From contig CM032669.1 of the NCBI GenBank assembly GCA_019095985.1, positions 40,838,922 to 40,902,921 on the forward strand: 64,000 nucleotides of DNA, given 5' to 3'. The position numbers were made by a program, and so were the translations under genes. Position 1 is the stretch's first letter; each line of letters starts with the position of its first letter. This DNA is from Streblospio benedicti. Its lineage: Eukaryota; Annelida; Polychaeta; Spionida; Spionidae. Shown here in pieces: positions 22,145-33,375 of the stretch. The notes under the pieces are model-generated. The model made no database searches and had not been told where the DNA came from. It saw nothing but the letters and a program-made list of their open reading frames with translations.

Positions 22145-23180
22145 TACGCTTCAGTTGGAAGTCCAAATATTTTAATTAAGATTGAACACTATTTTCTGAA
22201 AAACATATATTTGGAACATTTTTAAAGCTGGTAATTCATGAAAAGATATTGTTATCTTACTGATTTTGATAAATTACGTATGTGTTCGGAACAGTAAACA
22301 AAAGAAGGTGCTAAAATAGCGATAAAGAATAATATCTGAAACAATAATCACTTATTTAATATATATTAATGTTAACAATACATTAATATCTATGGAGTAT
22401 TCTTATTAATTCATCAGAATCCAAACCTTGTTTGTCGTATTGTGTTTACAAAATGGCACCAGCACTTCGATGCTTTGCAGTTGCATTTTTAAAGCTGGCG
22501 TTTTATAGAAAAATAATAATTTATTTGGTGATTTATTTTTTAACAACTCGTTACGGATAAAATATGTAATTTTTTGTAACATATCAAATATGATTTTAAA
22601 CACATTCTGGTTTTTTGTCCTCAAATTATGGAAGATTTATATTTGTATGTAAAATGATGTTATCATGAAAAAGTAAATCAGAGCCTTTAGTATAGACATA
22701 GAAATGAAATACTATCATATAATCAAGTACACATGCTCAACCATTATATAGACACACTTATAATAATTCCATGTGAAAATAACTGTTTATTTCATGCAAT
22801 AGTAAACACTCCTAGGAACACTTGCTATCTCCCTGAAATATTTCAAATCATCAAAATATTATGCATGTGGCCCAGGAAAATAATGTTGTAGACAGCGAGA
22901 CAGATAAGATAAATCTTATCAGTGACAACCCGCTTAACATTTGAGTTTTGTTAGCATGGTGTGAAACTTCTACATTTGGAAAGGTGCTTTGGTAGGCAGA
23001 TGAAAATAAAGGGATTTATGATGTTTTGAGGACTATGGTATCAATGCCAAACAAACAACACGTTGGTATTCTTAAAGCATTTCTACTCATATGTTGTCTG
23101 AGAAACTTCATGAGGACAGCGATTGAATAACGTATGTCACCGATGTGCTGCCGTCGTCTCCCCACACCATTTATGGCAAT
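22145..23180. other. AT-rich gene-free stretch
   Basis: No gene. A small patch at 22890-22950 (CAGATAAGATAAATCTTATC) includes the palindrome GATAAGATAAATCTTATC-like GATA sites. Another CpG patch lies at 23125-23165. Confidence 0.4.
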
Positions 23181-23187
23181 ATTCATG

Positions 23188-23325
23188 TACAGTAGAAACT
23201 TGATATATCAAAACAGTATGAAATGCTCGAGATTGTCAACTTTCATTATAAGCAACTGATAGCTTTTCATAATGTGGTTGAAGGGAAATGAAGATAACAA
23301 GGTTTAATGCAGTAAATAAGAGGTC
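23188..23325 (-). mobile_element. R4 MITE
   Basis: TACAGTAGAAACTTGATATA at the left and GATAACAAGGTTTAATGCAG at the right, with AATGCTCGAGATTGTC and AAGGGAAATGAAG inside. This is R4 in inverse orientation to 28340. Confidence 0.6.
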
Positions 23326-23494
23326 CAAAGTTTATTTTGCAAAGATGATAAAACTGTAGCTCTGAAAAGGATATGTTTGGAATATTTTTTTTGAAATCCC
23401 TCATAATTTGTGAAAAGTTTATGTAAATATTTTTTTCTTACCAAGTTATTCTCATTATTTGTCTTAGGGGGTTATATCATGGCCTAAGTTGTTT

Positions 23495-23620
23495 TTGTTG
23501 TTTTTAAAGGGGGTGGGGGGGGGGTAAGCTTGAAAATTTAAGGGAGGGGCGTGAAGTTCATACCATAATGGTTTCATTTTTCTTACCCCACTGGGCAAAT
23601 GGTAGCCCAGTTATTTGAAC
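23495..23620. mobile_element. R7 repeat copy
   Basis: G-run, then AAATTTAAGGGAGGGGCGTG, ATACCATAATGGTTTCATTT and TGGGCAAATGGTAGCCC. The order matches 24470-24610. Confidence 0.5.
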
Positions 23621-23859
23621 ATCTTCCGAAATGTCGCTGAAATGAACTGGTCGAACGATCTGAGTGGGTTTTCTCTTCAATGTATGATGGATGCAGATGC
23701 TAAGAAATCATTATTAAATGTTCATTTTAATTAACTTTTTAATAAATGGTGAATTGAAATGTAGATACATCGTTTTTCAAAAAGCAACGTACCTTTAATT
23801 ATGAAACAATTGAAACATGTTTTTAGACGATTAACAAAACACAATATTTAGCAAAAGCT

Positions 23860-24150
23860 GATGCATCAAAATTAATATCAATAACATTACACTGTTTCTC
23901 GCATAATAGTTCACGTAATTAACACTCAGCCAATTGCATTGAAGTTGAAATGGATACGATTTAACTCCATTGTGATCTTTTAATCGTGCTAAAAAGTCAT
24001 TATGAATAATGTAAGCAAAATTACTCGGCTGGCAATAACGTAATATTTTATAATGCTATAAACAGAAAATTATGGGGTTCCGATACGATCGGCCGACATG
24101 TGTTGGATGCAAATGGTTTACATATCAATCGTATCACACTTTGATCTCCC
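23860..24150. promoter_or_regulatory. AT-rich candidate regulatory island
   Basis: GTAATTAACACTCAGCC, TTTTAATCGTGC, CGTAATATTTTATAATGC and GATACGATCGGCCGACATG. Unique CpG-bearing sequence with many homeobox-like cores. Moderate to weak support. Confidence 0.35.
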
Positions 24151-24196
24151 CTAATTAAGACAGATCTTTACACATGGTGCTTTGTTAACCCTTTAG

Positions 24197-24318
24197 CAGT
24201 GTTGGAAAAAGCTGTCCACCCCTCCGCCCTGGGCAAGTAACTTTCATTCAAGGCAAATAACTTTTAGAGTTACTTGCCCTGATGTTAGACACCTTCTTGC
24301 GAAGAATCTCCAACACTG
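24197..24318. mobile_element. 122-bp hAT-like MITE nested in R3
   Basis: CAGTGTTGGA and TCCAACACTG are perfect 10-bp terminal inverted repeats. Inside, GGGCAAGTAACT (24231-24242) is perfectly inverted as AGTTACTTGCCC (24268-24279). A CAGTG terminus is typical of hAT elements. Flanking octamers match only imperfectly. Confidence 0.6.
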
Positions 24319-24324
24319 CCTCTA

Positions 24325-24600
24325 GGGCCCTACCATTTATCATGGTCCATGGCGAGGGTATGAAAAACTTAGCTTGATATTTTGGGGTGTGTTCTTGAAA
24401 TTCTGGAGTACACTTCTGGGAGAAGGGGCAGGGGGAGGGGGGGTGTGTGTGCAAAAAATTGGTATTAAGGGGCGGAGGGGAAGAGGGCCTGAAATTTTAA
24501 AACCAATTTAGGCTGGGGGCCTGAAAATGATACCATATTAGTTTCATCTTTTTATTCCCCTCCTGGGCCATAATAAATGTTATCCCCTTTTCCGGATGGT
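24325..24600. mobile_element. R7 repeat nested in R3
   Basis: GGGCCCTACCATTTATCATG, GGGTATGAAAAACTTAG, a G-rich middle, and CCTGGGCCATAATAAATG. Shares order with 9775-10065 and 23495-23620. Confidence 0.5.
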
Positions 24601-24942
24601 TTATCATTGATGGCTACTATTGCAGCCTAGAATCAAGCCTAAAACATGCTCAAGTTTTCCAAGATGGATGTTTGATTGAACAGAACAACTTGAGGGTGAA
24701 TTGGAAGGCATAATGGTAAATTTGAGCTTTTTAAGGCTTTATTATAGGTTGTAGTAGTGATCAGTGACTACTTTAGCCACTGAAGGGTTAACATTGAAAC
24801 ATGAACATTTCTATGGCCTCGCTCAGATGTGACTAATCGACAGGCTAATTAGGAACTCATAAATTTGAAATGCTTTAGATATTGTAATTTTTTATTCTCA
24901 TTTGATGATGCCATTTAACATACAGTATAACCTCCAATTGAT

Positions 24943-25099
24943 ACCACCTGTGCCAAGAGACCACCTCAATAGTGATACAATCCCTCAGTGTCTCAAACTT
25001 CCGTAAACAAACAACTGCGAAAACCTCAAGAAACCACCTCTATTAAAACCACTAGAGGGCAGCCCCTGGGTTGTCTTAATGGATATGTTCTACTGTATT
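24943..25099 (+). mobile_element. R1 MITE, full length
   Basis: TACAGTATAACCTCCAATTG at the left and GTTGTCTTAATGG...TGTTCTACTGTA at the right. AAGAGACCACCTCAATAG lies inside. Ends are flanked by TA. Confidence 0.8.
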
Positions 25100-25109
25100 G
25101 CAAGTTTTT

Positions 25110-25480
25110 TATTCCATTTCAATGATGTCATTTTTTATTGCCGGCCACTGGCAGATGCTTTTGCATGGTTCTTCAAACAGGCGTATCGAGCACCATCTTG
25201 CACTAATAAGCACACTTTACGAGCAACGAACACACGGAGTATGCAATCTGACGTGTGCGAATTATAATTAACTAATTGATCGTCTGCTAAACTGTTATGA
25301 TCTACTATCTGACTTCACACAGTAATATGCAAATCAGATGAGGTTAACGCGCCAATTTTATGCGCATAAATAGGCGCTAATGTCACAGTCATGCTCGTTT
25401 CTAATTAGGGTTGAAATAGTTTTAGTTTTTCTGAAACAAGGTAAAAAGTTGTCTGCACAAAGGCTCGTGTCATGTTCATA
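25110..25480. promoter_or_regulatory. candidate regulatory island with octamer and palindrome
   Basis: Octamer ATGCAAAT (25327-25334) lies 22 bases from the perfect 14-bp palindrome TTTATGCGCATAAA (25357-25370), followed by GGCGCTAATGTCACAG and TCTAATTAGGG. Strong enhancer-like composition; POU and Cdx/Hox-type sites are inferred. Confidence 0.5.
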
Positions 25481-25740
25481 TGGTTTGTGGCTTGTTACGC
25501 GTATGTTTAGGATGTTTAATTACAGAGTTTTCTTTGAATAGTTTGCTATTTTTACACGTTTTCATATTCTTTCATCAGCGTATTACGGCTGATTTTAATA
25601 ACCATCTGTCTTTGTACATGCAGCAAACAAAGTATCATAAATTTCTTAAATTATCAAATGAAAATTTTGTAAAACAGACATTAAAGTAACAGCATTGTGT
25701 ATTTCAAATTTCTAACAACATTTCCTTTGTTACACTTTAT
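25481..25740. other. no gene seen
   Basis: AT-rich; a 69-codon frame lacks support. Confidence 0.35.
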
Positions 25741-25744
25741 TGAT

Positions 25745-26190
25745 GTTATTTATGCCCATAAAACAGAATATTACGTCACTTTAGACCCGACGACCCTGCC
25801 ATATATCTTCCATTTTTTCTTAGGCATTATTTCCATAGTAAACATCCTACACGGCGTTTAATAACGTCTTAACAGGAAAGAACATAAAGTAATTATTCAT
25901 AATTACGGTACGTATGTCTCAAAATCGCATAAAGCGCACAAACAAGGGGACGACTAAACACTCGCAGTGCGTAATTGTCGTAAAGATCAAAAGAATTCTG
26001 TGGGCCTGCCAATTATGTGAGTATCTGATAAAATGTAAAACAAGACGCCGTAAATAACCCATAGAATTAATCAGCCTGTCAGGACAGTCATGAAATTCAA
26101 CTTAATAGGTTGTATATACGTTAAGCCGATGACGTTTGATTAGGCCGTAAATAATGTTCAAGCTTCCTCTCTACAAGGCATAAAGCCATG
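25745..26190. promoter_or_regulatory. candidate regulatory island
   Basis: ATTACGTCACTTTAGACC, CACGGCGTTTAATAACG, AATTATTCATAATTACGG, CGCATAAAGCGC, AGACGCCGTAAATAACCC and GTTTGATTAGGCCG. CpG-retaining and unique. Confidence 0.45.
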
Positions 26191-26700
26191 GTAAAGTGCA
26201 TGGCGAACATTGTAAACTTTTCATGTTCTTCTATGTTAATATGGATGATCATGTAAAGCAGTTATAGGTGTATGTTTGTTCTCTACATTGATGACAGTTA
26301 TCAAACGATTATCGAAGTTCAAGTTAGTAGGATTTAAACCTTTAAATGTCTTTATCCTCTTGAGTACTCGTATATGGAGTAGTATGAACTGGGGCATGCA
26401 ATTCAAATGAGAGTTTAGCTTTGGTTTTTGTAATTCAAATTGAATTTCAATGTGAAATCATTAATAATACACGAAAGGAACGATATACACATAAAGAATG
26501 TAAAATTGTGCAATTGCGTGCCTCTAATATGATTCTTTTCTTTTCATCACCAAAGTGAAGTCCATAAGTCTTCCAAATGAAACTTTGTCACTACAGTTTT
26601 GATTCATTTATCTTGCAAGTACAACAAAAAATAGCAGGTTGATTGTATGTGTCATAAGTAGTTTTTTTGTAAAGTGTTGTCTGTTGAAAAATAAATGGCG
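26191..26700. other. no gene seen
   Basis: AT-rich, nothing recognised. Confidence 0.4.
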
Positions 26701-27060
26701 TTTTATCACAAAAGCTGCCACATTTATTTGTATAAAGTTACATCACATCAGATTTCATCATTTAAAACACGACATATTTCATTCATTTTAATTAAAAGAA
26801 CATCATGAATATAATAAATTTGCAAAAATAATGAGCCTCGTGGCGTATCGGTCGTAATTTCACTTTCAATGACATTTGCAACATTTACGTTTTGCTTTAA
26901 TTTGATACATTTGGTATTAGTTCAGAATTTATTGGATTATTTCCCCTTTTAAATTAAATTCCGTCTTTTATTCTTAATCGCGCATATAAAAACAAAACAA
27001 AAAGGAACTATGAATTAACTCGAATTTAATTGTACGACGTCTGCGCTATTTCTGTTAATG
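26701..27060. promoter_or_regulatory. weak AT-rich candidate island
   Basis: AATGAGCCTCGTGGCGTATC, GTCGTAATTTCAC and TTAATCGCGCATATAA stand out. Low confidence. Confidence 0.25.
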
Positions 27061-27440
27061 TTCATAAAAAGTGTACATATTTCGCGATAGGATTGATATT
27101 TTGACAGCTAAGATTTTGAGGTTAAAGAATCATCATATGTGATATTATCTAGCTAATAAACAACCACCGAACATTTAATCAAGAGATTTATCACAAGGAT
27201 TAAAGCGTTCAAAAGGAATAAATTGATTGTTAATTTTACATGCCATCTATATGCCAATCATCATGATAGAAAGGTGTAATTTTTAGCAAAACATTTTCTA
27301 ATGCTACATACAATTTATTGACATAGCGTGATGTAATCGCGAGCTCTTTTTCCGCAAAGTGACAGGCTCGACAAAGACGCACAAGAATCTTCTGCAGTTT
27401 CCCAGCCCTTTTTTGACAATTTAAATAAGAGTTACAGGGA
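27061..27440. other. no gene seen
   Basis: A 71-codon minus-strand frame (27236-27451) shows no recognisable domain. Confidence 0.35.
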
Positions 27441-27620
27441 TAATATATCACCCTGTTGAATGCACCCTTATAGGCTGCAATGTTGACATAATCGCTTCAT
27501 CAGGATTCAATTACAACCCGAGATAACTTATTTAATACATTTGATACGCGTTTCACGATAATGGAGCTTGTAGCTTATCGAATGTATGCCAAACATTCAA
27601 AACAATCGCCTGTATTAAAG
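27441..27620. promoter_or_regulatory. weak candidate island
   Basis: ACATAATCGCTTCATCAGG, ACCCGAGATAACTTATTT and GATACGCGTTTCACGATAATG. CpG-retaining, unique. Confidence 0.3.
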
Positions 27621-28335
27621 CAACTTTTTCAACTCTTTTAACGTTATATGATTGAGATTGAGAAGTCGAACTTTGGCTCAAGAAAAATGATTGACATCCA
27701 GGGAGGTAGTCAGACTTTTTACGAAGATATGGACAATATTTGATTGACCCTGTCCGACTTTGTCACGGCAAGAATGGAAAAATGTTGGAGCTTACAAGGA
27801 ACCGGTATGATTGAATCTTAATCTACATTATTAATAAGTGCGATATTTGCTAATAAACAAACAATTATAAGATTGCAGGTTTTCTTGATTCCCTTGATAG
27901 TCTGGTATTCATGTCATATGGAACGTCTATTCAACATAATGAATAATTAAGGCGTATTTGAAACGCCCTTTTTCTACTGCACATAACCCCTCTATAGCAG
28001 ACAGAATTTCAATTAAAAGCAAAATATCCTTATCAAAAATGCATAGCATTCACTTTATCAGAAATGAGCTGCAAATTGAAAAATGAACTTTGATAACATG
28101 AAACTGTACCAAAATGGTACTAAACTGTTCTCAATACCACACATGTTCACACAAATTGATGAAAAACACAAATTATGAAATATCTAAATACTGAGATGTA
28201 CATGCCTGATATGGAATAGAGAAGGAAAACGCTCTGAGGCCACATAGCCCTGTGCTGACTCCTTGTATCCCAGCCATAATTTGACAGGTGATATCATAAT
28301 GCATAGCTTTGAAGTCCTTGCTTTATTTATAGTTT
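27621..28335. other. no gene seen
   Basis: AT-rich without coding or repeat evidence. Confidence 0.4.
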
Positions 28336-28339
28336 GAAC

Positions 28340-28516
28340 TACAGTAGAACGTCATGATGTCCATATTGCTTATCTCGGATTTCTGGTTAGCTTGAGGCTA
28401 CTTTCATTTCCCTTTAACTGCATCATACACATATGTGAGTTGGTTATCTCGAATACTTGCTATCTCTAGCATTTTACCATTATGCTTACAGATTCAAAAT
28501 AACGAGTTTCTGTGCC
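28340..28516 (+). mobile_element. R4 MITE
   Basis: TACAGTAGAACGTCATGATG at the left and AACGAGTTTCTGTGCC at the right, with GCTTATCTCGGATTTCTGG, CATTTCCCTTTAAC and GGTTATCTCGAATACTTGC inside. A useful reference copy of the family. Confidence 0.7.
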
Positions 28517-28660
28517 TTTACATATGAGAATTTTCATTGAAAACAAAATCATCCCTTTCAAACTTGAATGCTAAAATTTTCTCATGATCACTCAACTCAA
28601 CACATCGGAATATTCGAACAAATTGATTAGAACAAAGACAGTCTCAAACATCCAAGTAAA

Positions 28661-28838
28661 GTAGAACCTCCAATTACGACCACCTCGATACAGAGACCAC
28701 ATCTGTAATAAGATCATTTCTAGCAGTCCCACGCCTTCATAACAAGACCACCACAAACCTCAATAAAGAGATCATATCTCTACTAAGACCACTTGAAGTC
28801 AATCCACTGGGTTGTCTTAATAAAGAGGTTCTACTACT
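28661..28838 (+). mobile_element. R1 MITE, full length
   Basis: AAGTAGAACCTCCAATTACG at the left and GGTTGTCTTAATAAAGAGG with GTTCTACTAC at the right. The interior has paired GAGACCACATC / AAGACCACTTG arms. Confidence 0.8.
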
Positions 28839-28874
28839 CTAAAATGAATAAGCTTCGTGCTGAAGGAAGAAGAC

Positions 28875-29180
28875 CCTCAGGTCACCCTCCTGACACCTTC
28901 CCCCACGTCCGGGCCTTAATTTGGCGGGCAGGTGACGGGTCCTGTCACCGTCCCCTCACACTGCCTGCTGAAGATGATACATGGGGTCACTTCATGCTGA
29001 CAGGTTGCTTGGTGGCCACTGATGGGGTCCCAGTCTGGGGCCTTGACCACCATGGCCTTGTGACCGCTGACCGCTTCCTGGTGTGAGTTTTTTCGTGGTA
29101 ATGACGTTGCGTCCCGGATGACGTGTCATGATGACGTGTCGTGAGCGTTCACGATGCAGGAAGCTGCCAGTGTTACGACT
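28875..29180. promoter_or_regulatory. candidate regulatory island with CRE-like cluster
   Basis: CACGTCCGGGCCTTAATTTG and GGCAGGTGACGGGTCC in a GC-rich block, then TGACG cores at about 29101, 29119 and 29132, the last two within the repeated GATGACGTGTC. TGACGT is the CREB/ATF half-site. The 97-codon frame is composition-driven. Confidence 0.45.
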
Positions 29181-29242
29181 GGACACAGAGAAAACTTCAT
29201 TTTTACATTCAATTAGAAGTGTTCAGTCACCCCAGAAACTGA

Positions 29243-29394
29243 GACAGTAGATTATGCCTTAATCTCTATCAAGACCACCCTGGTCCGAATAAGGTGGTCT
29301 TATAATGGCGGTTTTTATTGGTCTCTTTATACAGTTATGGGCCCACGAGAAATGGTCTCTTCATAGAGGTGGTATTACTTAGAGGTTCTACTGT
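29243..29394 (-). mobile_element. R1 MITE, full length
   Basis: Inverse orientation: CAGTAGATTATGCCTTAATC at the left, CATAGAGGTGGTATTAC and GAGGTTCTACTGTA at the right. Confidence 0.75.
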
Positions 29395-29479
29395 ATGTAC
29401 AAAGACTTCCCCTGCTTTACTTTAGTTTCAAAGCCTAAACTCTTAGAAGGAGAAAAACACACACAACCAAACCACCACC

Positions 29480-29765
29480 TCCGCCAATCAGTCGGCATTA
29501 GCGCGTCGTGTTCGGAAATGTTTTCGCACAAATTGTACACGCTCAACACGGGTACAAACATCAAGGGAAACAGGAGCGCTCATTGGCAACAAGCGAGCTG
29601 TCGCGCGCGCTCACGACGCCTGTCAATCACCCGCTGACAGCCGCGTTAGAAGCGGCCGGCGTCACCCACGGCAACGGCCTCAGCGGTGTCACCGGCGATT
29701 AGCACTTTGGACGGAGACGGAAGGTGGGTGGTGGTTTGCGATGTGGTGCTGGTTGGAGAAACTTA
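29480..29765. promoter_or_regulatory. CpG-rich candidate regulatory island
   Basis: GTCGGCATTAGCGCGTCGTG, GAGCTGTCGCGCGCGCTC, GCGTTAGAAGCGGCCGGCG and GTGTCACCGGCGATTAGC. Its right edge (29686-29735) is unit 1 of the array that follows, and the only CpG-rich unit. Confidence 0.5.
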
Positions 29766-31070
29766 CACTATTCAAGCTCAGCGTGCTCCGCGTTTTTTAA
29801 GTGGGGGTTCAGTCTCTGCTCACATGCAATCGTTTGAAATGAATACCTTCACCAGTTTTCCTTGAAAATTGCATGTATGTATGAAACGATCATAGCCTAT
29901 GATAGGGAAGTATGGGACTTAAGGGAGGTTTGGTTGAACCCCAATAACCCCCACCCACCCTGAAGATAGGCCTGCTATTATATATTGAGTGTAGTATTGT
30001 GTCCTTAGTCCTATGACACCAAGTTCAATTAGGACTAGTATGATGCATAGTCTCTGGTGGGATTTGAACCCACGACCATACAGCACCAAATCGATAAGCA
30101 GTTCAAGACTGACCCAGAAGTCCCCTCTACCACCGGAACTAGTAGTATGGTGATTTTATTATTATTATGGTATTTCTTTTATAAAAGTCAACTTTGCAAC
30201 CCGGGGCTAGGCAAGTTTGTTTCAGCCGTGTCGTCAGTAATTAGTACTTTTAGAGGAGATTGATGTTGTGTGGTTGTGTGTGAGAAATGTGTGTTCTTTG
30301 ATGTTTTGGTTTCAGAAATACCTGATTATGATGAATATAAAGGGTAAAGTTCCTCCTAATGATTTGACAATGAAAAAAGAATGTTTTTTTTTAAAAAAAA
30401 AAGTCAACTTTATCATCAGCTGGTTTATTTTGTCCTCTGCAATTAGCAGTTTTAAAGGCAAGATGGAAGTTGTGTTCTGCTTTGTTGGAGAGAAATATTC
30501 AAGAATCATGGATGTGGTTGTGTAAAATTGAGAAAAGTTTGTCTTAAAGAGACAGCATATTCTTAATAAACGTCAATTGCTTCATCTGAGAGTACAGCAA
30601 ACCTGCTTTGGCAGTGCTGTCTGTGTGCACTTTTGTCTGGAGATGGATGTTGGTGTGTTAAAGACATATTTGGTTGTTTTGTGGTCTTTTGAATGTGCTG
30701 TTATGATATGGTAGTCCTAAACAGGTGACAAGTTGGGTGTCCTAAAGATTTTTTTAAGACAAAAAAATGTTGATTTCATTTTTTAAAAGTCATGATTAGT
30801 CACCTGTTTGGAGGTGTCGTCTGTGATTAGTACTTTGTCGAAAGATGTAAGCTGTGTTTCATGTTTGAGGAAAATGTGGTGGTTTTTTGTGAATGTTGAA
30901 TGAAATAGGCGAAATGTTGGTGTGTTAACTGTTTAATGATAAAAAAAAAGAATGGTATTTTCTTCATACAAGCGCTCTTTGTGATGTGGGGCAGTGACGA
31001 CAAACCTGCCTCAGTGTTTTAGAAGGAGATGGAGATTCTGCTGTTGAAGGAACTTTGACTGTTTTCTTGG
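29686..31070 (+). repeat. six-unit decaying array of an island core
   Basis: Cores near 29686, 30228, 30435, 30615, 30815 and 30995 share GTGTCGTC, GATTAGTACTTT, GGAGATGGA and GTTGTGTT in order. Units 2 and 3 also share AAAAGTCAACTTT upstream. The last five lie 180-207 bp apart; the larger first interval contains a SINE. Unit 1 carries several CpGs, and later units have TpG or CpA in those places. Unsupported small frames lie within. Confidence 0.65.
29975..30085 (-). mobile_element. tRNA-derived SINE, family A, inverted
   Basis: GGTGGGATTTGAACCCACG is the reverse of a polymerase III B box, followed by ACCATACAGCACC, matching the head at 21935. It lies between units 1 and 2 of the array. A frame opening in it (30057) is an artefact. 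Confidence 0.65.
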
Positions 31071-31141
31071 GCTTTTGAATGTATTAGTATGAGAAGATTA
31101 GTAAAATGTGGGCAAGTTCGTGTTCTAATTGTTCAATAATA

Positions 31142-31312
31142 CAGTAGAACCTCCCTATTGAGACTGCTCAGGGGTTTGGCCTAACTCAATAGAGAGCTAG
31201 TCTATTTAATGAGGTGGTTCAATGAGGTTCATGATGGTCTCTTTACAGAGCTTTGGGAATGTGGTCTCATTATAGAGGGGGTTTTATCATAGAGATGGTC
31301 TCATTACCCCAT
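31142..31312 (-). mobile_element. R1 MITE
   Basis: TACAGTAGAACCTCCCTATT at the left, with TCATGATGGTCTCTTTACAG, GTGGTCTCATTATAGAGG and GATGGTCTCATTACC. The right terminus is lost. Confidence 0.75.
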
Positions 31313-32455
31313 GACAAACATGCTTCCCAGATGTCATTTGTATAAGATTTTGCAAGGAGATGCTTATTATAGTGATTGATCATAACAATTTCAACATTAC
31401 CGTCTACATATTCTCCTGCTTCAAGCTTCAATTAGTTTAAATTGGTATGAATAAGCAAAGTTTCTTAATGCTGATTTTATCCTTAAAATTGCTTTCTCTA
31501 TGGCAGTATAATAAAACCACTATATCATCATGCCTAGGCTGAAACTCAATCACGTTAGAGGTGATTTCATTATTCAACAGAATCTATCTTATCTCAACAT
31601 CTACATATTTTAACTACTTTTTGAAAACCAATCTTTACACCTGCAAAGTCACTGCAAAATGTTCAATTGTCTTTTAGTGGGTCGGTTACAGCATTTCATG
31701 CATAAAAAGGTACGTCTCAAGGGCCAACTTCTGCAAGAAGCTAAAAAATTCATGGATAGATTTTCTGATCTCCTCATTTATGATCTTGAGAGTGACAAGT
31801 CAATTGACCAATGACCTTTTGACTTTTGACAACTCGTTAGCATAATGACAATAAACAACTACATGTTCTACCAATAGGATGATTTATTAACCAAACTGTA
31901 CCTTAAAAACAAGGTTATTCAATATAAACGAGGTTATTTTACTCTAGCGGGCACTCGGATGCACCTATTTAACACATGACACGAAGATTAACCATTATAA
32001 CAGTACTTCATTATTCATGAGAAGCAATAAAAGAAATAACATCAGACTGAAGGTGATATACGACAGTACTAAAGTCGCTATAAAGAACTTTGTACTGACC
32101 AAGGTCTCTGCTCGGGATAAATCTCTTAATCCTCCTAATCCCCTCGGTACACTAAAGTTCACTCGCGTGCACTTCATTGTTAAAAGTGACAATCGGTCAA
32201 ATGAAATATTAATGCTTAACTAAACAGCAACTATTGATATACTGGGTAATTCTTGATAGAAACCAGGTCACTCGCCTTGTATCGACCAACAGTTCATTAT
32301 TCTAACTATCTTTTAAGTTATTGCTATTTTAACTTCATAATGACATTTTATCAAAGGTACTTTCAACAGCACATCAAGATTGTATGATGTTAATGGACTT
32401 GATTTGATCACTACCATCATATTAAAAGAGCATTCACCTTTTTATTATTCTATTT
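31313..32455. other. AT-rich gene-free stretch
   Basis: No gene. A weak CpG patch at 31945-32165 (CTAGCGGGCACTCGGATGC, CAGTACTAAAGTCGC) might be regulatory, but I cannot support more. Confidence 0.35.
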
Positions 32456-32457
32456 AT

Positions 32458-32615
32458 TTGTACCTCCAATTAAGACCACCTCTACAATGAGACCATTTTC
32501 ACGGTTCCAAATCTGCATAATGAAGGCATTTCCTTGAACCTTCTAAAACATCTCTTCATTAAGACCTTGTGCAGCAAACCTACAGGTGGTCTTTTAGAGA
32601 GGTTCTATTGCACTG
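32458..32615 (+). mobile_element. R1 MITE
   Basis: TACCTCCAATTAAGACCACC at the left and ACAGGTGGTCTTTTAGAGAG with GTTCTATTGCAC at the right. Confidence 0.75.
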
Positions 32616-32635
32616 GTAGATCCCAATGTTTTAAA

Positions 32636-32760
32636 AGTAGGGGCGGGGTGGGTGGGGTCACTGAAAGGATCTCATGGGTTTCATGCTCGCGTAACCATAA
32701 GAAAATGAAATATTTTGGTGGATAAATAATGGACCACATGCCCCTTCGCCCCCTGTGAAG
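32636..32760. mobile_element. R6-like repeat
   Basis: AGTAGGGGCGGGGTGGGTGG, CTCATGGGTTTCATGC and ACATGCCCCTTCGCCCCCTG resemble R6 interior order. Terminal GGCAGATCC is not present. Confidence 0.35.
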
Positions 32761-33035
32761 TCTTGGTAATGTGTATTTATTATAGTGTTAATTAGTATTC
32801 TCATTAAATCAAGTGAAAAAGAGTAACACAATTTTCGTTTGATGCCTCATCACTATGTCTCCATTCTTTTTTTCACTAATTTTACAATGGTTTCACCAAA
32901 TCACATTAAAAACAGCCATAACACTTGAGTTCTACAATTCTTCATGACATAAACAAATACTAACATATCAACATTTTATTTCCTAAAATTTAACTTCCCT
33001 TTGTTCTTAAAAATAAAGAAATAACAGTTCCTACA
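32761..33035. other. no gene seen
   Basis: AT-rich, featureless. Confidence 0.4.
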
Positions 33036-33039
33036 ACAT

Positions 33040-33330
33040 TCCATGACCGGAGCAATGCTACCTGTGAAAGCAGCATCCCCACTGACGAGAAACATTCAAT
33101 AAAGTGCCATAATTTCCTGAAAATCCCACTTTAATCGGTAGTAAAGTCACCTAAATTTATGACGTGCTCTCAGCTTAATTCATGTTAATCACGAACGTGC
33201 ATTGTAAATCGAGAGAGATGAAAGGCAAGGGAAGTGGGGACTCTCGTCGAAAACAAGTCTGGAGAGTCGGCCATCTTGATTTAGGGGGCCATGTTGGAGG
33301 ATATGGCCGTCATAATTTTACGGCTTCAGT
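33040..33330. promoter_or_regulatory. candidate regulatory island
   Basis: TTTATGACGTGCTCTCAGC, TAATCACGAACGTGC, GAGTCGGCCATCTTGATTTA and GGCCGTCATAATTTTACGG. The GGCCATCTTG word is YY1-like. Confidence 0.35.
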
Positions 33331-33375
33331 GTGATATACATGCCTGCGAAAACGCATCTCGGAAAGTGTTTTACA

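Larger units (their letters stand above)
24186..24800 (+). mobile_element. R3 MITE interrupted by two elements
   Basis: TTAACCCTTTAG at the left and CACTGAAGGGTTAAC at the right are inverted ends. The R3 body resumes at about 24605 with ATTGATGGCTACTATTGCAG and CCTAGAATCAAGCC, and ends with TTTATTATAGG. Two other elements occupy 24197-24318 and 24325-24600. Confidence 0.65.
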
